Source of the DNA: Halostreptopolyspora alba
GTDB taxonomy: Bacteria > Actinomycetota > Actinomycetes > Streptosporangiales > Streptosporangiaceae
NCBI GenBank assembly: GCA_003725585.1
Contig: RJMB01000003.1
Location: forward strand, 295,197 to 359,196
Direction of reading: 5' to 3'
Length of the DNA stretch: 64,000 nucleotides
Position 1 is the first letter of the stretch, and every line of letters begins with the position of its first letter. The notes beneath the pieces are model-generated. The model did not search any database. It saw nothing but the letters and a program-made list of their open reading frames with translations, and was not told where the DNA came from. Below, in pieces: positions 32,226 through 41,204 of the stretch. Made by a program: the position numbers and the translations under genes.

Positions 32226-34364
32226 ATGACCGATGTGACGCACGGCCCGGGGGCCGCCACCTCGGCGCTGTTCAACCCCCGTTCGATCGCTTTGGTCGGT
32301 GCCACGGACAAGTCCGGCTGGTCCGCCGCCACACTGAACAACCTCCGCGGCCACGGGTTCGCCGGCCCTGTGTACCTGGTCAACCCCCGTGGTGGGGTGG
32401 TGCACGGCGAGCGGTCCTACCGCAGTCTCGCCGAGCTGCCCGAGGTGGTCGACCTGGTGTACGTGATGGTGCCGACCACCGCGGTGCTGGAGGTACTCAA
32501 GGAGGGTGCCGCACTGGGCACCGCCAACTACGTCGTGCTGACCGCGGGCTTCGGCGAGGTGGGAGGTGAGGGCGCCCGGCTGGAGGCCGAGCTGGTCGAG
32601 TTCGCTCACGAGCGTTCCCTGACCGTGCTGGGCCCCAACGGCAACGGATACCTCAACGCCGCCGCGAGCATCACACCGTACGGCCTGCCCGTGGGAACCT
32701 CACTCTTGCGCGGCTCGGTCGGGGTGGTGCTGCAAAGCGGCGCGCTGGCGAGTTCCGTGTTGGGCTTCGCCCACGCTCGCAATGTCGGGATCAGCCTGCT
32801 CACCACGATGGGCAACGAGGCCGTGGTCACGTTGACCGACGTGATCGACTACCTGATCGACGACCCGGCGACCAAGAGCATCGCGTTGTTCCTGGAAGCC
32901 GTCCGGGATCCCGCGGAGTTCAGCCGGGTAGCCCGGCGGGCGCTGCTGGCGGGGAAACCGATCGTCGCGTTGAAGGTCGGCCGAAGCGCGCTCGCCTCGC
33001 ACACCGCGCAGGCGCATACCGGCGCGCTCGTCGGCGACGACCAGATCGTCGACGCGGCTTTCCGGCAGCTCGGTGTCATCAGGGTGCGCTCGCTGGAGGA
33101 CCTGATGATCACGGCGGGGCTGCTCGCCGAGATCGGGCCGCTGCCGGGGCGGCGGATCGGTGTGGTCACGCCCTCCGGGGGCGCCTCCGAGATCATCGCC
33201 GACCGGGCGGAGGACGAGGGGCTGCTGCTCCCGGCCTTCGACGACCGGACCGTGGACCGGCTGACCGAGATCGTGCCGCCGTTCGCGACGGTGCGGAACC
33301 CGCTCGACGTCACCGGCTATGTCCTGATCGACCGGACGCTGCTCGGCAGGTCACTGGAGGTGGTGGCCTCCGACCCGGGCGTCGACGCGATCATGCTGCT
33401 CGCGGACATTCCGAAGGTGGCGCCACCCGACCCGGCACCCGTGCTCGAGAACTACAGGGCCAATGCCCGACGTATCGCCGAGGCCGCCGTTCCGGTGGTC
33501 GTGGTGACCAACGCGCTCACCGACATCAGCGAGTTCGGCCGGACCATTCGCGAGGAGACCGGGTACCCCCACGTGGTGGGCGGTATCGAGCACGGCGTCC
33601 AGGCGATCGGTGCCGCGGTTCGGTGGACCGAGACGCGCGCACGCGTACTCAGGGCGGAGTCGGGAGTCGCCCGGCCCACCGTCGCCGCCGCTCCCGAGGG
33701 CGTCTCGGAGGCGACCGGGGTGTGGGCGGAGCACCGTGCGGCGGCGCTGCTGGAGTCGGCCGGTATTCCGGTGGTGCCCGCCGAACACGTCCATGGCGAG
33801 GACGCGGCCGTTGCCGCGGCCGAGCGGTTCGGCTATCCGGTGGTGCTCAAGGCGGCGGTGGAAGGACTCGGCCACAAGAGCGACATCGGAGGTGTGCGGC
33901 TCGGCCTGGCCGGACCTGACCAGTTGCGCGGGGCCTACCGCGACGTGGTCGCCTCGGTCCCCGCGCACGATGACGGGCCGGCGGGGGCCCTGGTCCAGCC
34001 GCAGCGGACCGGCGGGACCGAGCTGCTGGTCGGTATCGTGCGCAAGCCTGACTGGGGCCTCACCCTCGCGGTCGGCCTGGGTGGGGTTTGGGTCGAGGTA
34101 CTGCGCGACACCTCGCTGCGCGTTCTGCCCGTGGACGCCGATGAGGTGCGCCAAGCCCTGGACGAACTGCGTGGAAGGGCGCTGCTCGACGGCGTGCGCG
34201 GCGGTGAGCCCGCTGACCTGGACGCCGTCAGCACGGTGGTGGCGCGGATCGCGGCCTTCGCCGAGAGCCTCGGTGACCGGCTGGAGGCGCTGGAGATCAA
34301 CCCGCTGCTCGTTTCCGGCTCCCGGGTCGAGGCGCTCGACGCGCTGGTGACCTGGCGCGAATGA
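32226..34364 (+). CDS. ADP-forming acyl-CoA synthetase (acetate-CoA ligase-like, fused alpha-beta)
   Basis: A 712-residue NDP-forming acyl-CoA synthetase. The N-terminal CoA-binding Rossmann domain begins FNPRSIALVGATDKSGW, the ligase domains carry VLGPNGNGYLNAA and VVTPSGGASEIIAD, and an ATP-grasp domain starts near residue 500 (AALLESAGIPVVPAEHVH, YPVVLKAAVEGLGHKSDIGG) and ends DRLEALEINPLLV. Position 140-145 is GPNGNG where family members commonly have GPNCxG. Such enzymes activate carboxylates, or run in reverse to recover ATP. With the dehydrogenase it would feed a carboxylate into beta-oxidation. Confidence 0.9.
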   Translation: MTDVTHGPGAATSALFNPRSIALVGATDKSGWSAATLNNLRGHGFAGPVYLVNPRGGVVHGERSYRSLAELPEVVDLVYVMVPTTAVLEVLKEGAALGTANYVVLTAGFGEVGGEGARLEAELVEFAHERSLTVLGPNGNGYLNAAASITPYGLPVGTSLLRGSVGVVLQSGALASSVLGFAHARNVGISLLTTMGNEAVVTLTDVIDYLIDDPATKSIALFLEAVRDPAEFSRVARRALLAGKPIVALKVGRSALASHTAQAHTGALVGDDQIVDAAFRQLGVIRVRSLEDLMITAGLLAEIGPLPGRRIGVVTPSGGASEIIADRAEDEGLLLPAFDDRTVDRLTEIVPPFATVRNPLDVTGYVLIDRTLLGRSLEVVASDPGVDAIMLLADIPKVAPPDPAPVLENYRANARRIAEAAVPVVVVTNALTDISEFGRTIREETGYPHVVGGIEHGVQAIGAAVRWTETRARVLRAESGVARPTVAAAPEGVSEATGVWAEHRAAALLESAGIPVVPAEHVHGEDAAVAAAERFGYPVVLKAAVEGLGHKSDIGGVRLGLAGPDQLRGAYRDVVASVPAHDDGPAGALVQPQRTGGTELLVGIVRKPDWGLTLAVGLGGVWVEVLRDTSLRVLPVDADEVRQALDELRGRALLDGVRGGEPADLDAVSTVVARIAAFAESLGDRLEALEINPLLVSGSRVEALDALVTWRE

Positions 34365-34466
34365 GCGGCGGGCGGCCTCCGCTGCCCACCGGGCCGCCCC
34401 GGCCGGGCCGCCGGCCGGGGCTGGTTAGGGGCTGTGGGTGGGGGAGTGAGGGACGAGCGACCGCGC

Positions 34467-34527
34467 CGGAGGGGCCGAAGGTTCCCGGCCCCCAGGGCAC
34501 CCGACCCGGGCGAGCGGCAGCGAGCCC
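34467..34527. repeat. 61-bp dispersed hairpin element, copy 2
   Basis: Second copy of the element at 20531-20591, same length and orientation, with one internal deletion, one insertion and a few substitutions. Here the stem is GGGGCCG (34471-34477) with CGGCCCC (34486-34492) round an 8-nt loop. It sits between convergent genes (synthetase ending 34364, thiolase ending 34539), fitting a bidirectional terminator. Confidence 0.65.
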
Positions 34528-34538
34528 CAACAACACTG

Positions 34539-35681
34539 CTAGGGGCGTCGGCCGGCGAGGACCAGGGTGGCCGCGGAGGCGAACATGCCACCGTTGCCCA
34601 GCACCACGCTCAGCTCAGCGTCGGGGACTTGTGCCGCTGCCTCGCCACGTAGCTGGCGGACCGCCTCCAGAATGGCGAATATGCCGTACATGCCCGTGTG
34701 GGTGTAGGAGAGGCCGCCGCCGTTGGTGTTCATCGGGAGTCGGCCGCCCGGCAGGGTGTTGCCCTCGGCGATGAAGCCGCCGGCTTCGCCGCGGTTGACG
34801 AAGCCCATGTCCTCAAGGCCGAAGATGGGCACGTGCGCGAACGCGTCGTAGACCATGAGGTGGTCGACGTCGGCGTGCTCGATCCCGGCCTCGGCGAACG
34901 CGGCTGCGCTGGACAGCCGGAATGCCTTGGAGGTGGTGAGGTCCTCCATCTGGGAGATCATCGGAGCTTCCACCGACTCGCCGGCACCGAGCAGGTGTAC
35001 CTGTGGTTTGGCGGTCCCGGTGGCCTCGGCCCGGTCCTGTGAGGTGACCACCAGTGCTCCGCCGCCATCGGTGACCAGGCAGCACTCCAGCAGATGGAAC
35101 GGGTAGGCGACCAGGCGGGAGGCGAGTACGTCGTCGACGGTGATCAGGTCGCGGTGCATCGCCCGGGGATTGCGGTTGGCCCAGCGACGCTGTACGACGG
35201 GCACCGTCGCCAGCTGCTCGTGGGTGAGCCCGGTCTCCTTCATGTAGCGCAGCGCCGGGATAGTGAAGGTGGTGGTCGGGCCGAGTACCCCGTAGGGGGC
35301 TTCGAACTGTCCGGGGATCGAGTCGGGTGCGCGGGAGAAGGGGGGCGCGCCGACCCGGGAGCGGCCGGACTCGCCGTGTGTGATCAGCACCGTGTGGCAC
35401 AGCCCGGCACGGATCGCGGCGGCCGCGTGCCGGACGTGGAACAGGAACGACGAGCCGCCGACTCCGGTGCCGTCCACCCATGAGGGGGTGACGCCGAGGG
35501 CGTGGGCGACCTGGACCGGTCCCGGTGTGCCGACGGTGGCGATCCCGTCGATGTCGTGGTGTGCCAGCCCCGCGTCCTCCAACGCGTTTTCGGCGGCTTC
35601 CAGGTGCAGCTGCAGGGTGGAGTGCCCGGGTAGCTTGCCGATCTCGTCGGTCTCGGCCGCTCCGGCGATCACGATGTTCAT
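34539..35681 (-). CDS. Thiolase-like protein (SCP-x/Ltp2 type) lacking the usual nucleophilic Cys
   Basis: A 380-residue thiolase-fold protein. The N-terminal half has LQLHLEAAENALEDAGLAHHDIDGIATVG; where classical thiolases carry the nucleophile (N-C-A/S-S-G), this one reads DGTGVGGSSFLFHVRHA with Ser and no Cys. The C-terminal catalytic region keeps VYDAFAHVPIF, NTNGGGLSYTHTGMYG and the C-terminal GNGGMFA. This Cys-less pattern, with a DUF35 gene overlapping upstream by 4 bp, is that of Ltp2-type aldolases that act on 3-hydroxyacyl-CoA thioesters with a DUF35 partner in steroid side-chain degradation. True thiolysis is therefore unlikely. Confidence 0.85.
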   Translation of the reverse strand: MNIVIAGAAETDEIGKLPGHSTLQLHLEAAENALEDAGLAHHDIDGIATVGTPGPVQVAHALGVTPSWVDGTGVGGSSFLFHVRHAAAAIRAGLCHTVLITHGESGRSRVGAPPFSRAPDSIPGQFEAPYGVLGPTTTFTIPALRYMKETGLTHEQLATVPVVQRRWANRNPRAMHRDLITVDDVLASRLVAYPFHLLECCLVTDGGGALVVTSQDRAEATGTAKPQVHLLGAGESVEAPMISQMEDLTTSKAFRLSSAAAFAEAGIEHADVDHLMVYDAFAHVPIFGLEDMGFVNRGEAGGFIAEGNTLPGGRLPMNTNGGGLSYTHTGMYGIFAILEAVRQLRGEAAAQVPDAELSVVLGNGGMFASAATLVLAGRRP

Positions 35682-36097
35682 CGGGCGTCCTCCGCGGGGG
35701 TGAAGAGGGGGACGCTGACGTCGCCGCGGTCTTCGAATGTCGCGTGCAGTGGCATGTCCAGCACAAGGTTCTCCGGGGTGATCTCAGTGCCGACGATGTT
35801 CGTCATCATCCGTACGCCCTCTTCCAGCTCGACAACGGCGATCGCGTACGGGCCGTCGTCCTCGAAACCACGTCCTGGGCGGTGGTTGATCACGTACGAG
35901 TAGAGCTTCGCGCGGCCGCTGGCGGTGACCCACTCGACGTCACCGGATCCGCAGCGCGGACAGCGGTGCCGTGGATAGAAGTAGTGCCGGCGGCACGCGC
36001 GGCAGTGCTGGATACGGAGTTCGCCCGCTGCGGTGCCCTCCCAGAAGGGCCGGGTCTCCGGTGTCGGTTTCGGTACCGGCTTCGACGACGTGGTCAT
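35678..36097 (-). CDS. DUF35 zinc-ribbon/OB-fold partner of the thiolase-like protein
   Basis: A 139-residue protein with an N-terminal helix (ETRPFWEGTAAGELRIQ), a four-Cys rubredoxin-like zinc ribbon (HCRACRRHYFYPRHRCPRCGS) and a C-terminal OB fold (KLYSYVINHRPGRGF, YAIAVVELEEGVRMMTNIVG). DUF35 proteins bind CoA and form obligate complexes with thiolase-fold partners. It is the promoter-proximal gene of the pair, 32 bp downstream of operator site 5 on its strand. Confidence 0.92.
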   Translation of the reverse strand: MTTSSKPVPKPTPETRPFWEGTAAGELRIQHCRACRRHYFYPRHRCPRCGSGDVEWVTASGRAKLYSYVINHRPGRGFEDDGPYAIAVVELEEGVRMMTNIVGTEITPENLVLDMPLHATFEDRGDVSVPLFTPAEDAR

Positions 36098-36129
36098 CGT
36101 CCTCTCCTCACAGGCATTGCGAAAAATAT

Positions 36130-36148
36130 TCTAGAACCCTACTCTAAA
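36130..36148. promoter_or_regulatory. CTAGAA palindromic operator, site 5
   Basis: TCTAGAACCCTACTCTAAA matches WCTAGAA-N5-TTCTAGW at 11 of 14 arm positions, the most diverged site of the set. It lies 32 bp upstream of the DUF35 start, in an AT-rich stretch that must hold the promoter of the DUF35-thiolase pair. Confidence 0.65.
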
Positions 36149-36320
36149 AACATGCTCTTCCGCATCACCACCTCCCGAAAGAGATCGGCCGCACTCGGCG
36201 CCGATCGGGAGGCGTTCGACGGGAGCGGCCAAAAGAGATCCGCGGGCCCACAGCGCGGGCGTGGCGGGCGATCTGGCGGAAGCGCGGGGCATGGCCACCT
36301 GCGGTGGCGTCACTCAGGTC

Positions 36321-36350
36321 TTGACATGTGTGATCCAGCGCACTTTAGAT
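36321..36350 (+). promoter_or_regulatory. Sigma-70-type promoter of the importer/CoA operon
   Basis: TTGACA (36321-36326) and TTAGAT (36345-36350) with an 18-bp spacer, 48 bp before the first ATG. A consensus -35 like this is unusual in such a GC-rich genome and suggests strong expression once the overlapping operator is free. Confidence 0.7.
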
Positions 36351-36351
36351 G

Positions 36352-36368
36352 TTGCACTAACAGTGCAA
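36352..36368. promoter_or_regulatory. TTGCACT-AAC-AGTGCAA operator
   Basis: A perfect 7-3-7 inverted repeat starting one base after the -10 hexamer, covering the expected transcription start. This size and placement are typical of TetR-family operators. The TetR gene at the far end of the operon (47836) is the obvious candidate to bind it; no second copy was found in the window. Confidence 0.75.
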
Positions 36369-36397
36369 ATTGTTACGAAGCTCCTGGAGGTGCCGAC

Positions 36398-37429
36398 ATG
36401 GCCATCGCGAGGCTCGGCTCACACGAGGACGCGAGGGACTCCTCCTGCTCTTCCTCCCCGTCGTTGCTCGAGGTCGACGACCTCGAAGTGTCGATCGGCG
36501 GGACTCAGCTGCTGTCGGAGGTCTCACTGACCATGCGGGCCGGTGAGCTGGTCGGTCTTGTCGGCGAGTCAGGGTCGGGCAAAACACTCACGGGGCTCAG
36601 TCTGCTGGGGCTGCTGCCTCCGACCGCCGCGGTGACGGGCCGGATCTGGTTCGAGGGGGTTGACCTGATCGCGGCCGACCAGAGTCGACTGCGCGACGTC
36701 CGCGGCCGCGCGATCAGCATGATCTTTCAGGAACCGCGGGCGTCCCTGCATCCGGCGCGGCCGCTCGGCAAGCAGATCACGGACGTGATCCACGCTCACG
36801 AACAGGTGCCGGCCGCCGACGCCAGACGCCGGGCCGTCGACATGCTCGGGATGGTCGGCCTCCCCGATCCCCGGCGTGTCATGGACTCCTACATCCACGA
36901 ACTCTCGGGGGGCATGTGCCAACGGGCCATGATCGCCATGGCGCTGGTCTGCGGGCCCCGGCTGCTGGTCGCCGACGAGCCCACGACCGCGTTGGACGTC
37001 ACGATCCAGGCCCAGATGATCGCTCTCCTACGGCGACTCGCCAGCGAACTGGACCTGTCCGTGCTGCTCATCACCCACAACCTGGGGGTGGTGGTCGACC
37101 TGTGCTCCAGGATCGTGACGATGTACTGCGGTCAGGTGGTCAACGACGACAGCACCTCTCAGCTACTCGATGAACCGCAGCACCCCTACCCGAGTGCGCT
37201 GCTGCGCGCCTCGGACATCAGTTTCGACAGTCCCGACGACTGGAGCGGCATCTCCGGCGCCCCGGCATCCCCCGCCCGGCCACCTCGGGGATGCCGGTTC
37301 CATCCGCGATGTCCCCACGCGCAGGAGCGGTGCGCGGAAAACGCCCCGCCCCTGGAACCCGGAAGACACGGTGGCCGGACTCGCTGCCTGAGAAGTGACG
37401 AGCTGACCCTCCAGGGGGTGTCCCGATGA
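36398..37429 (+). CDS. Dipeptide/nickel-type ABC importer ATPase 1 (DppD/OppD-like)
   Basis: A 343-residue ATPase of the peptide/nickel importer class. Walker A GESGSGKT, signature [15 protein letters not shown], Walker [18 protein letters not shown]-loop [10 protein letters not shown], then the C-terminal oligopeptide-transporter extension [15 protein letters not shown] that binds an iron-sulphur cluster in related proteins. The start is ATG 36398 (GGAGG seven bases upstream); the long open frame upstream is a shadow of the minus-strand genes. It is the first gene of the TTGCACT-controlled operon and overlaps the next by 4 bp. Confidence 0.92.
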   Translation: MAIARLGSHEDARDSSCSSSPSLLEVDDLEVSIGGTQLLSEVSLTMRAGELVGLVGESGSGKTLTGLSLLGLLPPTAAVTGRIWFEGVDLIAADQSRLRDVRGRAISMIFQEPRASLHPARPLGKQITDVIHAHEQVPAADARRRAVDMLGMVGLPDPRRVMDSYIHELSGGMCQRAMIAMALVCGPRLLVADEPTTALDVTIQAQMIALLRRLASELDLSVLLITHNLGVVVDLCSRIVTMYCGQVVNDDSTSQLLDEPQHPYPSALLRASDISFDSPDDWSGISGAPASPARPPRGCRFHPRCPHAQERCAENAPPLEPGRHGGRTRCLRSDELTLQGVSR

Positions 37430-38475
37430 CCGCCGAGAGCGCGCCCCCGTTGATCCAGCACAACGATGACGGGCCAGCGGCGCTGGAGGTCAGCGACCTC
37501 ACCGTGAGGTTCGGGAGCCGCCGCGACGCGCTACGCGCGGTCGACGGCGTGAGCTTCACCCTCCGGCGCGGTTCGACACTCGGCGTCATCGGCGAGTCGG
37601 GATCCGGGAAATCGACTCTGGTCAAAGCCATCGCCGGGTTGCTCCCGGTCGCGGAGGGCCAGGTGAGGATCGCTGGAAACTCCGGTCCGCCCCAGCCCGC
37701 GGCCCCCTCGGTAGGGCGCGCCGGCCAGGTGCAGATGATCTTCCAGGACGCCATGCTCGCGCTCAACCCGGGCCGCGCCGTCTGGCAGAGCGTGGTCGAG
37801 CCCCTCGTGCCCCAGCGGCTCTTCGTCCCCCGACGGTTCAGGGACCGCGCGGTCGAACTGCTGGCACGGGTCGGCCTCACCCCCGATTTCGCCGACCGGC
37901 TGCCGAGCCAGATGTCGGGAGGACAGCGGCAGCGGGTCACCATCGCCCGCGCGATAGCGGGGCGCTCACCGCTGGTCATGTGCGACGAACCCGTTGCCGC
38001 GCTCGACATCTCGCTCCAGGCCGAAGTCCTCCAACTCCTCGACGACCTGCGGCGGGATCTCGGGCTCAGCTACGTCTTCATCTCCCACGACATGTCCTCC
38101 ATCTCGCGAATCGCCCACGACGTCGGGGTGATGTACCTCGGCCAGCTGGTGGAGGTGGGGCCGGCCCGCGAGGTACTACAGACACCGCGGCACCCCTACA
38201 CCCAGGCCCTGATCCGATCCATACCTCGGATAACCCTCGAAAAGAGGGAACCGGAGACCCAGCTCCTGGAAGGCGAGATCCCCGACGCGCGCAGGCCGCC
38301 GTCGGGGTGCCGGTTCCGCACCCGCTGCCCCTTCGCGCAGGAGATCTGCGCGCGCGAGGAGCCCCGGCCAGAGCTGGTCGAGGAACCCGGGCGGGACACC
38401 GGCTCCGCTCACCACACCGCGTGCCACTTCTGGCGGGAGATCCGTGACGGCACGGCCGCTCCGCGCGCGCACTGA
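37426..38475 (+). CDS. Dipeptide/nickel-type ABC importer ATPase 2 (DppF/OppF-like)
   Basis: A 349-residue partner ATPase: Walker A GESGSGKST, Q-loop QMIFQDAMLALNP, signature MSGGQRQRVTIARAI, Walker B LVMCDEPVAALD (Val in place of the common Ser/Thr), H-loop YVFISHDMSS, and the C-terminal GCRFRTRCPFAQEIC extension. With the first ATPase it would form the heterodimeric motor of the importer. The 111-bp gap after it, before the binding protein, is the longest within the operon. Confidence 0.92.
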   Translation: MTAESAPPLIQHNDDGPAALEVSDLTVRFGSRRDALRAVDGVSFTLRRGSTLGVIGESGSGKSTLVKAIAGLLPVAEGQVRIAGNSGPPQPAAPSVGRAGQVQMIFQDAMLALNPGRAVWQSVVEPLVPQRLFVPRRFRDRAVELLARVGLTPDFADRLPSQMSGGQRQRVTIARAIAGRSPLVMCDEPVAALDISLQAEVLQLLDDLRRDLGLSYVFISHDMSSISRIAHDVGVMYLGQLVEVGPAREVLQTPRHPYTQALIRSIPRITLEKREPETQLLEGEIPDARRPPSGCRFRTRCPFAQEICAREEPRPELVEEPGRDTGSAHHTACHFWREIRDGTAAPRAH

Positions 38476-38586
38476 AACCCGACGGTCCACGACACGACCC
38501 GAACCGCGCCTTCGCCACCCCACCGAAACCTCGCCGCCCCACCGGAGCGACGTTTCCGAACTCTGTGACACGAAGGAACACAAGAC

Positions 38587-40125
38587 ATGAAGCCACGACA
38601 CCGCCATCTCCGCACTTCCGCGTTCGCCGCTCTCGTCGCCCTCGCCCCTTTGGCCACCGCGTGCGGCACCGACTCGACCGACGAGTCCCAGACGACGTTG
38701 CGGACGATCCAGGGGCTGACACCCAGTCAGTTCGATCCCTGCGGCTCGCCCAACGGTTCGGAGACCGCCTACATGGCCGCCATATACGCGCCGCTCATCC
38801 GCACCGCCCCCGACACCGGCGAACTCTCACCCGGTATCGCGACGGACTGGGAGTTCTCCAACGAGCTACAGACCCTCACCCTGACATTGCAGACCGGCCT
38901 GAGATTCCAGGACGGCACCACGCTCGACGCCGAGGCGGCCAAGAGGAGCATCGAGCAGTGCCTGGACATGGAAACGCAGAGGATCCCGGGGCTGGAGTCG
39001 ATCTCCGCGGAGGGCGAGGACACCCTCGTCTTCGACACATCCACGCCGAACTCGGGACTGCCGGCGCTGCTGGGGTCGCGGCTCGGCATGCTCGCCTCAC
39101 CGACGGCCAGGGAAGAGCGGGGTGAGGAGTTCGGCGCCGAGCCTGTGGGAGCCGGCCCCTTCCAGCTGGACGAATTCGTGCCCGGATCCTCGATCTCGCT
39201 GACGAGCTGGGACGAGTACCAGGAGGCGGGGCTGCCCGAGGCCAAGGTCGACAGGATCGAGTCAGAGATCATCTCCGACCCCTCAGCTCAGGAGGCGGCG
39301 CTCACCGGTGGCCAGGCGGACTTTGGCTGGCGGCTGGACTACTCGATGCCGTCCTCGCTTGAGGGCACCGGGATTCACGTCGAGCACAACCTCGGGGTCT
39401 CCATGAGCGACCTGAATATTGACCGCAGCCAGGGGCCGTTGCAGGACAAGAAGATTCGCCAGGCGCTGAGCTACGCGATCGACCGCGAGGCGCTGGCCCA
39501 GGCGAACACGAGCGGTCTCAGCGATGTGGGCGCGGTCCAGCCCTACCCGCCGGGACACCGCCTGCACTTCGACGAGCTGGACGACACCTACGAGCACGAC
39601 CCCGACAAGGCCAGGGAGCTCCTGGACGAAGCGGGGCATCCCGACGGCCTGACCCTGAGGGGCGTGAGCCTCGACGCTCCCTCCTTTGTCAACAACGGTG
39701 TGGTCATCTCGGAGCAGCTCGCCGAGGTCGGTATCGAGGTTGACTTCGAGGCGAAGGACGTCGCCGAGGCATCGAAGGACTTCTACGTCAACCACGAGTA
39801 CGACCTGATATCGACCGGGATGAACTCCGGGCCGGACTGGCTGAGTATCTACCGTCGGATCCTGACGACGGAGTCCAGCGGCAACTCCGGAAACGTGCCG
39901 GTCCCGGGCGGCGAGGAGGCCCTCGAACGCGCCAGTAGCGCGAGCAGCGACGCCGAGCTGGAGGAGGCGCTCAAGGAGGCCGACGAGGTCATCCAGGAGG
40001 AGCTGCCGATCATCCCGCTCTACTACTCGCCCACCGTCTCGGCGTGGGGAGACAACGTCACCGGCGGGGAGGAATCGGTCGCCCTCAACGGCGAGGCCGA
40101 CCTCACGGCACTCGGGCTGCGCTGA
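38587..40125 (+). CDS. Extracellular substrate-binding lipoprotein of the importer (SBP_bac_5)
   Basis: A 512-residue family-5 solute-binding lipoprotein. Signal peptide AALVALAPLATAC with lipobox Cys at about residue 27. The domain shows YMAAIYAPLIR, LSPGIATDWEFSNELQTLTL, LRFQDGTTLDAEAAKRSIE, a KKIRQALSYAIDREALAQ helix and EELPIIPLYYSPTVSAWGDNV near the end. Family members bind peptides, nickel chelates, glutathione, opines or other small molecules, so the ligand is not predictable; the downstream CoA genes suggest a carboxylate or acyl conjugate. The GAAGGAACACAAGAC leader gives a moderate ribosome site. Confidence 0.9.
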   Translation: MKPRHRHLRTSAFAALVALAPLATACGTDSTDESQTTLRTIQGLTPSQFDPCGSPNGSETAYMAAIYAPLIRTAPDTGELSPGIATDWEFSNELQTLTLTLQTGLRFQDGTTLDAEAAKRSIEQCLDMETQRIPGLESISAEGEDTLVFDTSTPNSGLPALLGSRLGMLASPTAREERGEEFGAEPVGAGPFQLDEFVPGSSISLTSWDEYQEAGLPEAKVDRIESEIISDPSAQEAALTGGQADFGWRLDYSMPSSLEGTGIHVEHNLGVSMSDLNIDRSQGPLQDKKIRQALSYAIDREALAQANTSGLSDVGAVQPYPPGHRLHFDELDDTYEHDPDKARELLDEAGHPDGLTLRGVSLDAPSFVNNGVVISEQLAEVGIEVDFEAKDVAEASKDFYVNHEYDLISTGMNSGPDWLSIYRRILTTESSGNSGNVPVPGGEEALERASSASSDAELEEALKEADEVIQEELPIIPLYYSPTVSAWGDNVTGGEESVALNGEADLTALGLR

Positions 40126-41204
40126 TGACCGGGGTTCGCGAGGTCGGTGACACGGCGCCCACCGAGACGACGCGGGACACCGCCGAGCCCACCGCCGCGC
40201 GCGGCGGCGAAAAGACCGCGCGCGGCGGCCGGGGATGGCTGGAGAAGGGGTCGCTGAGCCGGTTCGTCCTCACGCGCCTCCTGCTGTTCCCACCGACGGT
40301 CGTGGGGGCCGGCCTGTTCACGTTCCTGCTGGTGAAGATCATCCCCGGCGGGCCCGCGTACGCGAAGCTCGGTGAGGAAGCCACACCGGAGGCGATCGCG
40401 CGGATCGAGCGGCAGCTCGGTCTCGACCGCCCCCTTCCCGAGCAGTTCCTCGCCTGGCTCGGGGGAGCGCTCACCGGTGACTTCGGGGAGTCGTTCCAGA
40501 CCGGCACCGCGGTGTCCGGAACGATCGCGGCGGCGCTGCCCGTGACACTGGAGCTCGTCGTCATAGCGATCATCGGAACCGTCCTGGTGGCGATCCCGCT
40601 CGGTGTCTACGCCGGAAAACGAGCCCACCTACCCTCCGGGCGCTGGATCCGCAGCGCCTCCGGTCTGGGGCTCGCGGTTCCCGACTTCTTCGCGGCGCTC
40701 GTACTGATCACGATCTTCTCGGTGTGGCTGAACCTGTTGCCACGGCTGGGGTACACCCCCCTCACGGAAGACCCCGTGGCCAACGTGTACCACCTGATTC
40801 TTCCCGCGCTGCCCCTGATCCTCGGCGGAAGCGCGATCGTGATGAGGCAGGTGGGCGCCGCGATGGCCGACGCGATGTCCAGCGACTACGTGCGCACGGC
40901 GCGAGCCATGGGCATCTCCGAGCGCACTGTCACCTGGCGCTACGCCTTCCGCGCGGTGCTTCCGACGATTCTCAACGTCGTCGGTCTGCTCGCGCTCGGA
41001 CAGCTCGGCGCCACATTGATCCTTGAGGAGATCTTCGTGCTGCCGGGACTCGGGCGGACACTCGTCAACGCCATCGGGCAGCTGGACTACCCGGTGGTCC
41101 TGGGCGTCGTCCTCGTTTACGTGTGCATCGCCCTCGTAGTCAACCTCATCGTGGACCTGTTGGCCGGGTTGGTGAACCCCGCGATCAGGAGGGGGACCTC
41201 GTGA
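40125..41204 (+). CDS. ABC importer permease 1 (DppB-like)
   Basis: A 359-residue BPD-type permease. The N-terminal 40 residues are a polar cytosolic tail not usual in DppB. Membrane segments follow from FVLTRLLLFPPTVVG; GGPAYAKLGEEATPEAIARI is the family's extracytoplasmic loop; the EAA loop is SSDYVRTARAMGISERTVTWRYAFRAVLPT. Its ATG overlaps the binding-protein stop (TGATG). Confidence 0.9.
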   Translation: MTGVREVGDTAPTETTRDTAEPTAARGGEKTARGGRGWLEKGSLSRFVLTRLLLFPPTVVGAGLFTFLLVKIIPGGPAYAKLGEEATPEAIARIERQLGLDRPLPEQFLAWLGGALTGDFGESFQTGTAVSGTIAAALPVTLELVVIAIIGTVLVAIPLGVYAGKRAHLPSGRWIRSASGLGLAVPDFFAALVLITIFSVWLNLLPRLGYTPLTEDPVANVYHLILPALPLILGGSAIVMRQVGAAMADAMSSDYVRTARAMGISERTVTWRYAFRAVLPTILNVVGLLALGQLGATLILEEIFVLPGLGRTLVNAIGQLDYPVVLGVVLVYVCIALVVNLIVDLLAGLVNPAIRRGTS

